From: Gonatopus flavifemur
Taxonomy: Eukaryota > Arthropoda > Insecta > Hymenoptera > Dryinidae
Assembly (NCBI GenBank): GCA_018340375.1
Contig: JAFFJZ010000003.1
Location: forward strand, 24,614,001-24,678,000
DNA length: 64,000 nucleotides
Reading direction: 5' to 3'
Each line of letters opens with the position of its first letter. The stretch's first letter is position 1. The notes beneath the pieces are model-generated. The model saw only the letters and a program-made list of their open reading frames with translations, was not told the DNA's origin and did not search any database. Shown piece by piece: positions 1 through 12,000 of the stretch. A program made the translations under genes and the position numbers.

Positions 1-21
1 CCTAGCATCCGATATTCTGTC

Positions 22-504
22 TTAATTGAAGGGCCGAATCGAATAATCGGTTGTGCGCGTGACTTTTCGTCTAGTGCACCTTGAAAACAGGCAACCGCCG
101 CTAATCTCGTTGGAGGACTTTTATGATGAAATAAAATGTGAAATTTGCGATACTAGAAATACTTCCAGCGGGACAAATTTAAAGACAATTCTCTTCTGTA
201 GGTTAGAAATTATCACAGATTCAATGGAAAAAGAATCGATTCAATCGACGCATATGGCTTTTTTCCATTACATGTGTGATAATTTCTAACCTACATTACG
301 AAATTGTCTCAAAATTCCTCAGAGTGTTATTGAATACATTTGCACCAACTTTCTCGCCGGAAGTTTGTTTTGGTATCGCAAATATCGTACTTTATTTTAT
401 CATAAAAGTCTTCCAACGAGATTATTGGTGGTTGCCTATTTTCAGGTACACTAGATGAAAGATCACGCGCACAACCGATCATTCGATCCAGCCCTTCAAT
501 TGAT
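22..504. repeat. Imperfect foldback element, about 480 bp
   Basis: The left arm (GGTTGTGCGCGTGA at 49, CTCGTTGGAGGACTTTTATG at 106) returns inverted on the right (about 395-480). The inner arms at about 200-230 and 270-297 (TTAGAAATTATCACA) pair too. Arms are roughly 200 bp and perhaps 80 percent alike. It may extend left out of the window. No coding frame. Confidence 0.8.
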
Positions 505-623
505 ATCAAGCTTTCCAGCAGTTCAAGAACTATTTTCTTTGAAAAATCAAATTTTGTTGACGAAATTTCTATGACCTGAAATGAATACACTAATTAATGC
601 AGAATAATGCACACTCACATGGA

Positions 624-832
624 TGTTACTGAAGTTTGAATCATTTATTGCAAGGGATGATTAATCAAATAACGAAATACTTGGTTTTTATAGATTCAAA
701 ACCTTGCGGTACATTCTTTGAACGATGTTTTCAGTTGCCAGAAGTCAATTCGAAAAGATAAATAACGATCAGATTTGGTGAGTTTGAATTCTCGTTTCGT
801 TTCTATAAACGATTCAAACTTCAAAAATATTT
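624..832. repeat. Short terminal-inverted-repeat element, family A copy 1
   Basis: Ends TGAAGTTTGAATC and GATTCAAACTTCA are inverted. The interior (CGAAATACT, AACGATGTT, AAGTCAATTCGAAAAGAT) matches the copy at 6551-6762 and the partial copy near 22741-22897. Confidence 0.8.
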
Positions 833-2017
833 CAACTACTTCAAATACGAATTAGACTATATATGAAGTTCTTTTGCACGTGGTATGGATAGTAGTCTAT
901 GATTGAAAACCAGTAAATTGATATAAAATCTACAGATATTATACTCAAAACTTGTATGAAAGTATTTGTGCAAGAAACTTTTATAGAATTTTCATACACT
1001 TTTGGTATATTTTGTACATGTATGTTATATTTCAATATGAACTCTATGAAACAAATCTGAGAAACAGCGTTTAGACTCACAGTACTTTTATTAGATTAGA
1101 CACTTATTATCAATATAATAAGTAACATATAAATACATATCGAGGTCTGCCAACACGAATTACATCATATAGATTAAATATATTCTAATTATCAACATTA
1201 ATCTACGTGAAGCATAAAACTATTGATTGCTGATATTTTCATGTATTTCACTAGAACATAACTCATTAACACATATATGTAATCTAAAAAATACAATTTT
1301 TGTATATTTATATATCCTTTAATGTATATATATACACTCACACACCCATAATTTCTTTGGAAAAATTAACAAAAATATATGAACATTTATGTGAAGATTT
1401 ATAATGAACAAATGAAATTTTTTGTAAACATTCGAATCCTGAGTTTCTATTAAAAATTTCGCATGCATATGATGAATTTTTTAATCACTCCAATGCACTG
1501 CTGTTCATATGTTAGTGAGTTTTTATAATTTGTTGAATTCAACTCCATTTCTGCGATGTGATGTTGCCCTATCAATCATCTTTGGTGTACTGATATCTAG
1601 TCACACTTATTTTATTAGGTTTCAATGATATTTGAATTTTTCTGTAATATTCTGTCTTACTTCAATCATAGCTTATGTCGCTCTTAATACAGTAAATTAA
1701 TACTATTTTACAGAGACATCCTAGTGAAAATAAATCACATATAACTTTTTTCTGATCGTTCCAACTTCCATTTTTGTTCAAAAGCTTCTACAGATTCTCC
1801 ATTGTTCAATCTCACTGGAGTATTCTTCAGTTTATTCGCTGAGATTTTTATTTACATTGTTTCCTCAATTTTTAACCTTCAAAGTAATCAATACTTATGA
1901 AATTTATAAATTAAATTCTAAAAATTAATGAATAGATTAGATCTGATCAATTGCATGTAGTAGACGTGGAAACTTATAATTTCTCGTATCCACTCCATTC
2001 GTATCTATATAAAATAT

Positions 2018-2147
2018 CCCGTAGAAAAGTTTTCCTCATTCATGCCAAAATTCCTTATTCTTTTCTCCATTTTGTCCTCACAACATGGAAAATAAGATGG
2101 AAATTTGACAGGATTATGGAAATGGACAAGGAAAACTTTTCTACGGG
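2018..2147. repeat. CCC-ended foldback element with AT duplication
   Basis: Begins CCCGTAGAAAAGTTTTCCT and ends in its exact inverse at 2147, with AT immediately outside both ends. 130 bp. The same end reappears at 61201-61219. Confidence 0.85.
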
Positions 2148-2259
2148 ATTCTCAAATAGATGTATCTTGATATATTTGGAACAGAATAAAACCAAGCAAC
2201 AAATACACCTCAGTAAATCTAATCTATTCTCTCTCAAATATAATCGAATGTCAATTTGT

Positions 2260-2927
2260 CAACCCTAGAACACGCACGCAAAAACACTCCATTCGGTCAA
2301 CGCGCACAGGGATGTTTGAAACCCCAGAGAATTTCAGAGAGCTGTGATTCATTTGAAACCAAATGCATTTGGACTCACCATGAGTGGGATTTGTTCACCA
2401 CAGACGAATAAAAATTTACTGTAACAGCCAAATTTGATTTTGCTGAAGCAGCCAATTTTTTACTATGACAACTATCCATTTGCTATCACAGCAATTCTGT
2501 TAAGTATTACAGAAATTTTTTAGTTTTGGCAACAAAAAATGTTAACTTCTGCAGCAACATCTGTTCGTTACTCTACATATAATACTGAAAAATTGCTGGA
2601 GACGCAAAAATTTTTTGCTGCCATAGCTCGAGAATGTCAAGCTAATTTCGGTCTTAGCTGACAAGATTACTGTGATAGCGAATAGATTGCTGTCATAGCA
2701 AAAAATTTTCTGCTCCAACAAAAGGGACCCAGAAAAATTAGATTTCGCTGTCACAGCGAATTTCTCTTCTCACCGTGTGTTTACAGCTCGAATATATTTT
2801 AGTTGAAAATTGTCTCCTAGAAAACATAAAATATCATCAAAGAGATTTGAAACATAATTTAAACACGATTCTTAGAGAGAACAAACATTCTGAGGCCTGA
2901 CAGACCCCTGTGCGTGTTCTAGGGTTG
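2260..2927. repeat. 668-bp element with 18-bp inverted ends
   Basis: CAACCCTAGAACACGCAC at 2260 and its exact inverse ending at 2927. The interior is a loose series of GCTGT-ACAGC-like units (2420-2770), which explains several short false frames. No clear target duplication. Confidence 0.8.
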
Positions 2928-3052
2928 AATAATATCTTTGTATGTTGATATAGTATCTGCAAATATTAATTTTGAAGAATATCCTTTCACGTTGATGAGC
3001 CCACAAAGGTCGTCGTGCAATAGATAACACTCCCGAAACCTTTCGCTAATCA

Positions 3053-6000
3053 TCACCGGAATATGCTCGAACTGAGGAGAACGATCGTCAGGAGAATGCT
3101 GTAGATTTGTAATTCAGAAGCACCTGTAAGTAGAAAAATTGATTCAAATTCATCTCTGAATTGTAACTATGCAATCATATGAATATTACATGCTGATAAT
3201 AACTTTTTCTATGCATTTTCATAATATTCTTTGGTGAACAGAAACTAGTACCGCAAATGAGAATTCATCTCTCGAAATATCTTTTAGATGAGTTGAAAAT
3301 GCCTGATGTAATTCTTGCGCACTGTAGTTAATTGTAGAAAGCAGTGCTTGAGAATTTTGGTATCGCAAAACTAATGGGTGAAGAGAAATGATGTAGAATT
3401 CGAATATGTACGATTATTGGGGATTATAAATAAAATTTATGTGGGATGAATAAATCATTCTATATTAATTTATGTTTCAGTTCCTCTTTTATCACTTCTC
3501 TACCATAATTCGCATGGAGACTCGTTATTGCCTTTTTTGAATGAAAAAGAAACACCAAATATTAATATGAGTTGTATAATTTGATGAAATAAATGATTAT
3601 CGGATGATAATGATTGTTCCTTGGATATTGCGGATAATTCCAAAAATTGCGTCATCTTTCAGATGAAACAAGTAGTGAGACTCACCATTTTCACTGTAAC
3701 GAATACAGTCCCAACGGTTTTCTTCCCTTGTATCTCGCGTCATCATATAGTCTGGAGCGCATACACATGTTCCTGGAAAGATATTTGTCGTAGATCAATC
3801 GAGTCCCTTCCTTACTTTCAACTGGATTGTAAAAAAATAATCGGAATTTTCCTGTATACAGCAACCGGAAAATTCCAATCATTGGATGAAAAACTAATTT
3901 TTGATGTACATACATGAGATTTGCCATAAATTTATGTGAAAATTCCAAACTTTATAAGATTTTTACGACCATTTCACAGTAAATTTCCGAGCATGGGAAA
4001 TTCCTTAACACTAGAACGACGGTAGCGGTCGAATTGACCGCTAAGCTTTTTTTCATGTTTCATTTTATGCATGTAATTGAATTAACAGGCATAAAGTGTC
4101 GACGTCTTCTGACACTTCATGAATCAATTTCAATGTTCCTAAAAGTGATTTTTAGAAATTTCGGCGACGGTTTGAAATTTTGAAGGGTGTATCAGGAGGT
4201 GAAATTCCCTCCGTCGTTCTAGTGTTAAAATTAAAGAGTGACCGCAAAAAAGAGTATTTTTCCACCTATTTTTTTTGGAACTGCGAGTTTCAGGTTGAAA
4301 TGCATTCTAAAAAATCCTCTATGTTGATCATTTTCCGGTGAGCACAACTCTGGTTTTGGAGGTGAAGTAGTATCAATTTTCGATCAAGATTATATAAAAA
4401 TCTATAAGTTTTCTACAGAAAAGAATCGGTTCTGTGAAGAATCTATCGATTCTGTCGAGTTCTGTATCTCTAAAACCATTGTTGTGCTCACCGGGAAATG
4501 GTATTCCCTTGCAAATGATCGACATAGGGTATTTTTCAGAATGCATTTCAACCTGAAACTCGCGATCCTAAAAAAACAAGCGATTTTCTCGCTTACTCTT
4601 TGTTAATTACTTCAGATAATTATATAAGAATTTTATCATAGAAATTTTTTACAGTAAGGATGTCATCTTCTCATACATGAAGCATATATTACCCCACTGT
4701 TTGAAAAGATTGAGGATGATTTCATGAAAGCATGATGAAAGGACAATGACTATGAAACAATCCAATTATTCAACGAATGGTTGACCAGTGGGGTGCAACT
4801 TCGTCAACAGAAATACTGTTGTTATGAATTTAGTTCGATTCAAAATTTCTTCAGTGTGAGGCTGTCATGATCGCGCAAAGATCATCGAATGAAAAAGATG
4901 ATCGTACGATGATGACTTTTATTGAATGATCGATTATCTAATGAAAATTCATCATTGTATAATAATAATTCTCATCCCCCAGTTGTGCGCCTTGACATTA
5001 AAAAACTTTTGAATTAAACGAAATCCATACACCGGGAACAAAACGATATGGTCACAGAAAACATGCTTGCATGATTAAGGAGTTTTGGTTACAGTGGGCT
5101 GGGATCTGGTTATGATAACCAAGAAAGCAAAACAAAATCACGTGAATCTGGTTGTGGTAACTAAATGAAATAGTCAAAGTCAAAATTAACTACGTTGCTT
5201 GGTTATGAGAACCAGATTTTTCTTTGAGTACAATGTGGAATGACTTCCATGCGTCTGAATTTCTTCCAAAGGTTGTAGGAGCATTTGGCCAAGGATGAGC
5301 GGGTAGAAATGGAGGATTTCATGGTAGTATCCAGTGTTGATCCCTGAGAAAAAACAATCTCTTTGAAAATTTCAAGTTCCAGGGAAATTCGGAGGGTTTC
5401 AGGAAAATTAAGAAAAATTCACAAAAAGGTGGATTGATATAATTCTGCTAATATTGTGAACAATCTGGAAGAAATTCGAGAAAAGTCGGAATAATTTGAG
5501 GAAAAATTTGAAGAAATATCTCCACTAGTCTTCAAATTTCTTGGAGTGAAAAATTCACTCTCAAAGAATGAAAATACTGCAAGTCCGACAGGAGTGAATT
5601 TCTACTCCATAAGAATGCAAACTCACTCTCTCAGAGGAAACTTTTTGCTCGGTTTAAAGAGTAAAATTCCATCCTGTACTAAGAGTGAAATCACTCCAAG
5701 AAATTTAGAGAGCCTGGTGTTGTTTAAACACCCCCTCCACACATGTTTTTCCTCCCACTTCTGTACTAAGTTTGATAAAAATAAAGTGCACCAAAGAATT
5801 CTTTTTGAGACGTGAAAGCCATATTAGAGTATAAACATGAACTGGGTATGCATCGCGAACGATAACTCCTTTCGCTTCCCTCCTATCATGTTCGAATTCA
5901 ATTTTACATCGGTTGGAATAGGATATGGAAGAGGAAAAGGCTCAATTACATCTTAAGCAGTATGAATATAACCATATACAGCAGGTTTTTTTTCTCAGTG

Positions 6001-9000
6001 CCACTTCCTTCCTGTATTAGATTTCGTACGGCTCGAACAGATCTGTTTGTCCTTTTCTTTCTTGGTTGTCATCATATAACAGAAAATTAGCATATAAAAT
6101 AATGATTAGAGAAGTATTTTACCGTCTACACAATCCACGTTCATTATATCTGTTGAATTGGAGTCCCTGTAGGTCAGAGTGATGCATTGTCTATGGCTTT
6201 CACATCGTTGATTCAGACCTGAAACAATAATTTCAGAATCAAATATTTGAAGATGAAATTAAATCCATCTGTGGATCAAAAATGCTCTGATAGAAGGAAT
6301 TACATGCAATTTTTCAAAAATTTTACCAAAATTTTCCTACATAAAATTTTATATAATTTGTGCATCATTCAATTATATTCCCCATTGAAATTTTCATTTC
6401 ATTTCCCAAACAAATTAGAGATGTAGAAATATAATTTCTTTATCAAAGAATAAATATCAATATTCTAAGATTTTCAATTATAGTATTCAACTCGTGAATA
6501 AAAGCAGAGATTCCACTTTTATAATTGGCGATATGCGCATAATCATTCAATGTTGCTGAAGTTTGAATCGTTTATTGAAACGGGTTTGTAATCGAATAGC
6601 GAAATACTCGGCTGTTAAAGGCAAGTATTCTTGCAGAATATTCTTTCAACGACGTTCCCAGTTCTGAGAAGTCAATTTGAAAAGATGAATAATGATAATC
6701 CATCAGATTTTGTGAGTTTGAATTTTCGTTTCGTTTCTATAAACGATTCAAACTTCAACAACATCCCTAGTGAAATGAATCATATGAGAACATGTAAGAA
6801 TCACATATCATCCACATAAAATTTATATATAGTCATATATCGCCATATAGAATTCGTACATAATCTATCCCTAGTAAAAAGGGATTATATATGGTCTAAA
6901 TATAATTATTAAAGTTTATATAAGAATTATTAAGATTTATATAAGCACTTATATAGTTATATATGGAGCTATATATAAAAACTTGAATTGTTATATATAG
7001 TAAAAAATCTGAATAATTCTTTTCATGTATAACTATTCCAAATTCCATATATACCACTGTATATAACTATATATGTGCATATATAAATTTCAATAATACT
7101 TATATAAACTTCAATAATTATATATAGAACATATATAATCCTTTTTTACTAGGGATGTTGAGTCCATGTATGGCCCGTATATGACCCATAAATGCAAGAT
7201 TTTTTCACGTTTGTGAAGAAAATCCGGCATTACATGAAATATTCTGCATACATGGATTATACATGCATTATATATGGATCATATATGGTCATATATGGAT
7301 TGTATATGGATTATATATGATTCCACACGTTTTCATGTATAGACCATATATGGATTATACATATATGTATTATGTATGGGTCATATATGTTTACTTTTTA
7401 CTAGGAATCATATATGAAATACATATGAACATATATAAACATATATGAGATCATATATGAGCATATATAGATTTTGGCCATATATGATCATGTATGAATG
7501 AGACCGTACATGGCCCTATGTGATCATATTCGATCATACATTATCATATACATCCATATATGGACAAAAGAATGTCACCATTTTTTATGGAACATGATGA
7601 AAAACCAAAGGAGAGAGAAGTGAGATCAATGCTGATAGATTCCCCACTTTCATATATGACCATATATGAATCCATATATGGGTCCATATATGGAATTTTC
7701 TTTTCCCGGGTTTTTTAACTTCATTGTACCTTGTTAACTGGTGTGTCGTACATGGAATAATCGAAAAGAAAATGTATAATTACAATTCAAAAATTGAAGT
7801 GATGTCAACTATGAGAAACATGTGTAAGATTTTCCTGTGACAGAGTTTTCTAATTCATAAGGAAAATTAAATGAAAGATATGAACTTGAGGAACTCGAGA
7901 AAAGATGACGTAACTCATATGCCCAATTATTATTTTTTTTGTAACGCGTACATTGTCATGTCTGATGTCACAGATACAACTATAACCCTTCGTTCGTACG
8001 TGTACCGACCGACATGATGATGCACTCCCATCATTATACTTTTCTCCAACTCTTTTTCCTTTTCTTCTTCTTGTTCTTCTCTCGCTCCGTTAATGTATTG
8101 TCACGAAACTGAGCGCACGTGCATGGTACGTACTATACGTGTATGATGTTCATAACATTATATCGTGCGTACGATCTTCTTTCTCTTTCAACTTTCCTTT
8201 CTTCTTCTTTCGCCATGTCGTAATCGTTGCCATTACAAAATCATCTCGGACCGTATTTTTCAATTCTCTATTCTTCTAAGATTATTACCTCAATGTTATG
8301 CTACTTAGGTCTATTGTTCTTATTCTATTTTGCTGATTTGCATATGTAATTCGCAACTGCATCGCTGAGGAAGTATCCAAACTTCTGCCGATTCACACCA
8401 CGTACAGTGTATTCTTTTATATTCCATCTCTTCATCGAATCAATTCCTTTTTGGTTTTCAAAAATCTGCCTTTATCTATCACGCTATTCTTAATTTTGTG
8501 AATTTTGTTGTTTTGCGCTCGATTTCGCACTTTTACTCCCAGAGATTGACTTGAGCTTTTGAATTAAAGTTAAATCTTCTGTCTCGTTTTTCCAGGGTGA
8601 AACATACACTGTAAAAAAACTTCCAAAATAAGGTTTGGAAGTTTTTTACCAAAGGTTTTTTGGTAAGTTCACAAACATAGGGAGTGAAATTACAAACAAT
8701 TTTCGTCAATTGACGAATCTTTTTTGGGAAATCACAAAAATTGTTTGGAAATTTCGGAGAATTTGTGAGTTTTCAAACAATTTGGAAATTGACCAACCTG
8801 TAAGGTTTTCACCATACTCTTCTGCTTGAAAATTCACGAATATTTTTTACAGTGTACAAATGAGAATTCTAAAAGCAGTGTAACCCTACGACTACAATTC
8901 AATAGGGAAAAAAAGGAAATTCCCTATGACAGTGAAATATAATTTTGCTCGGTCCCTGATGTTGAAGCAGCAAATTTTTTTGCAGTGACAGCAAACAGTT

Positions 9001-12000
9001 TGCTGTCTTAGCAATTTTGTTAGATACGACAGCCATTTCCTACACTGTAAGAAATTTCCTATACATGTGAAATATGTCACTGCACAACACCCGCACTCAG
9101 GATCGAACCCGGGTCGTTTGGGTCGAAAGCTAGCACGCTACGACTCCAGCTGCGGCGCTGCGCTGGCTTTCAGTGAGAACTTTCAAGTACATTTTATACG
9201 CAATTGATTTCTTTTTCCCGTCTCTTTGTCGGAAAATTCCGATGCACGTCGGCTTTCTAATAATAGGATAAGGAAAATTCATATACAGGTCATGGAATAT
9301 CTATTTCCTACACGTGGTTGGAATATTCACATTCTCACGTGCAGGAAAATTCCGATTATTTTTTACAGTGTAGCTGTGGCAACAAGAAAATGTTTGCTCC
9401 CTCAGCAAAATTTTTCTGCCATTCTGTACACGGAGAAAAAATGGTTTGCTACTTTAGCGCCCACAAAGAAATTCGTTGTCCCTGCAAAAATATTCACTCC
9501 AGCAGCAGAGGCGTGAGTTCTGTTAACAAATTTGTTTATGTCAGCAAAAACGTGCAGTTGTGTCAATCATCTTTCTTGCTCTTTCAGCTCATTTTTTTTT
9601 GTAGGCGCTATAGTAACAGACCGGCTTGTTATGCCAGCAATACTTTTTTCTGTGTATATATGATACTGAAAGTTTTCCTGGTCCTGCGGAAAATTTGCTT
9701 CTTTATTTAGCCGTGACAGCGAATTTTCAGCCGGGTTGGCAAGAAGATTAGCTATTCTGTATATGTATTACCCATCGATTTGCTGATTTGTTCAATATTT
9801 TGCCTTCGTGAGAAATTCAAGGATGATATTGAATTCCTACAATTACACACAAAGGAAGAGATCGTTGATGTAGCTATTCTGATCAGCTAACGAAAGTAGC
9901 TGCTACATTATAATTGCCATAGCTATTTACGTCGTTGATGAGACTATATATCCGCGCTTTTCCAACACGCATTCCAAATAACACGTAGACTTGACATAAG
10001 CTTGTAATTTGATTGTTTTGGACTTATTATTGATAACCTTCACGGAGAAAAAATGGTTTGCTACTATAGCGCCTACGAAGAAATTTGTTGTTCTTGCAGA
10101 AATATTCACTCCAGCAGCTAAGTGACATTAGTTCTCTTAACGAATTAGTTTATGTCAGCAAAAAAATGTAGTTGTGTCAATAATTTTTCTTGCTCTTCCA
10201 GCTAATTCTTTTTTGTAGGCGCTATAGTACCAGATTTGCTTGTTATGCCAGCAATACTTTTTTCTCCGTGTTGTCAGTGTAAGGTTGATACAATTCTGAT
10301 GCAAGGTATTTGTAAGCTTGTACTCTTGTTGTGTACAACAAGAGTTGTACATTTGAATTTAAATTCTGGGCGCAAATGTATTTGGGGAGGTGATATTTTT
10401 ATTCAGAATTTGAAAAACCTTATTTTCTCATTCATCGGCGTCTCTACAAAAATTTAATTCCGCATCATCATTCGCATCATTCGATTCATGCAATGAGCAG
10501 TCAATTCAAAATCTCAATTAACCCTCCGTGACCTACGCTGACAATCGCATAGGATAAATAAATGAAAAACCCCTTTTTTTCGCGAAATTGGAAAACAAAT
10601 ATTTTCTGACATTTCTCTACCAATTGGAATCGAACTCGCGAATAGAATTACTGCAGAGTGATTACTAAGAGGTGATATAATTTTTATTGCAATCGGATAA
10701 CCAGAAACAAAAATACCAGCGATCGCGAAACCACAATCCTCGGTAACATGTTTCCTTGTCCCCTCCTGTTTTTTCCGTAAGGATCAGATTGAAATTTGCA
10801 CAGGATACTACATACAGGGTGACCCGAGTCGGGTAGATTTTATTTCAAGAGCATATTCTGCAGCCAAAATGCAATGATTTCCTGTATGAAAAAAGTTTTT
10901 TTTAGGTTTTGTTTTTGAGTTATGAGCATTTTCAGATTTTTTTAATAATCCAAATCACTCAAAAGCGTTCACTGCTACATACTTGAACTTGATACCATTC
11001 GCCAAGTGGGGAAAAAAAATCAAACTAACCTGCCATTTTTCAATTCAGAGTAACAGCGATTTGAAATTTTTTGGCTTTTAGCCAACCAGAATTCAGCAAC
11101 TTCAAATTGTTAAAGCTCCAAACCGGAGAATGATAAGATAGCCAATAGTGTCAAGTTCAAGTATGTCGTACACAACACTTTTAAGTGATTTGGATTTTGA
11201 AAAAAATTTAAAAATGCTCATAACTTAAAAACAAAACCCCAAAAAAATGTCTTTCATACGGGAAATTATTCCATTTTGACTGCAGAATATGCCCTTAAAA
11301 TATAATCTACCCGATTCGGGTGACCCTGTCATAACTGTGGTAAAAATTTTGTAACGATCGACTGATAAAAATAGAACATATCTGCATAAATCGGCATTTA
11401 CGAAATTAATGCAAACATTTCTAACGGTGGGTCTATCTAAATCCCTATCTCAGTCGCTGTCACAGTTATTCCTTTTCATTTTTTTGATTCGACGAATGCT
11501 TTGAAATTCAACTCACCAACATTCCTGAAACACGCGGAACCCCGATGATGGAAATTATCCGCACACGCGCAGCGTCCTTCAGGATTGCAAATAGAATTTA
11601 TCAGAAACTCAGAGCACTGAGAATCTTGTTCGCAAGGATCACCGATCATATTCGCAGCTTTCAAGCACCGATCTCCAGCTCTGGACAGTACATGGTCCAC
11701 TTCACAGCCACAATATTTCATGCATCTAGAATGTTCCGAGACGCACTCGTCGTCGTTGACGCACTCCTCTCCCAAAGCTGAAATGAACGTGGAACGTTGA
11801 CAAAAATCAATCCTTTGGATTGGCAATTCATCCACTCACCAATACTCTTCAAACATCTGATTTTATCTGAACTCGCGTGATGTTCGAGTGCACAAGTGCA
11901 GAAACCTGATACACAGTAGCTGTTTTCTATGTGACAATTGTGATGCGTCTGACAAATTTCTCCTAATCCTGCGAATAATGCAAATTTCACTTACTTCACA

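Noticed and set aside
7255..7700. CRISPR-like or satellite array suggested by regular ATATGG units
   Set aside because: Units are degenerate, have no unique spacers, and match copies elsewhere inside transposon ends; this is a eukaryotic MITE.
9089..9165. Functional tRNA gene
   Set aside because: The B box is good, but the anticodon and acceptor stems do not pair well; better as a tRNA-derived repeat.
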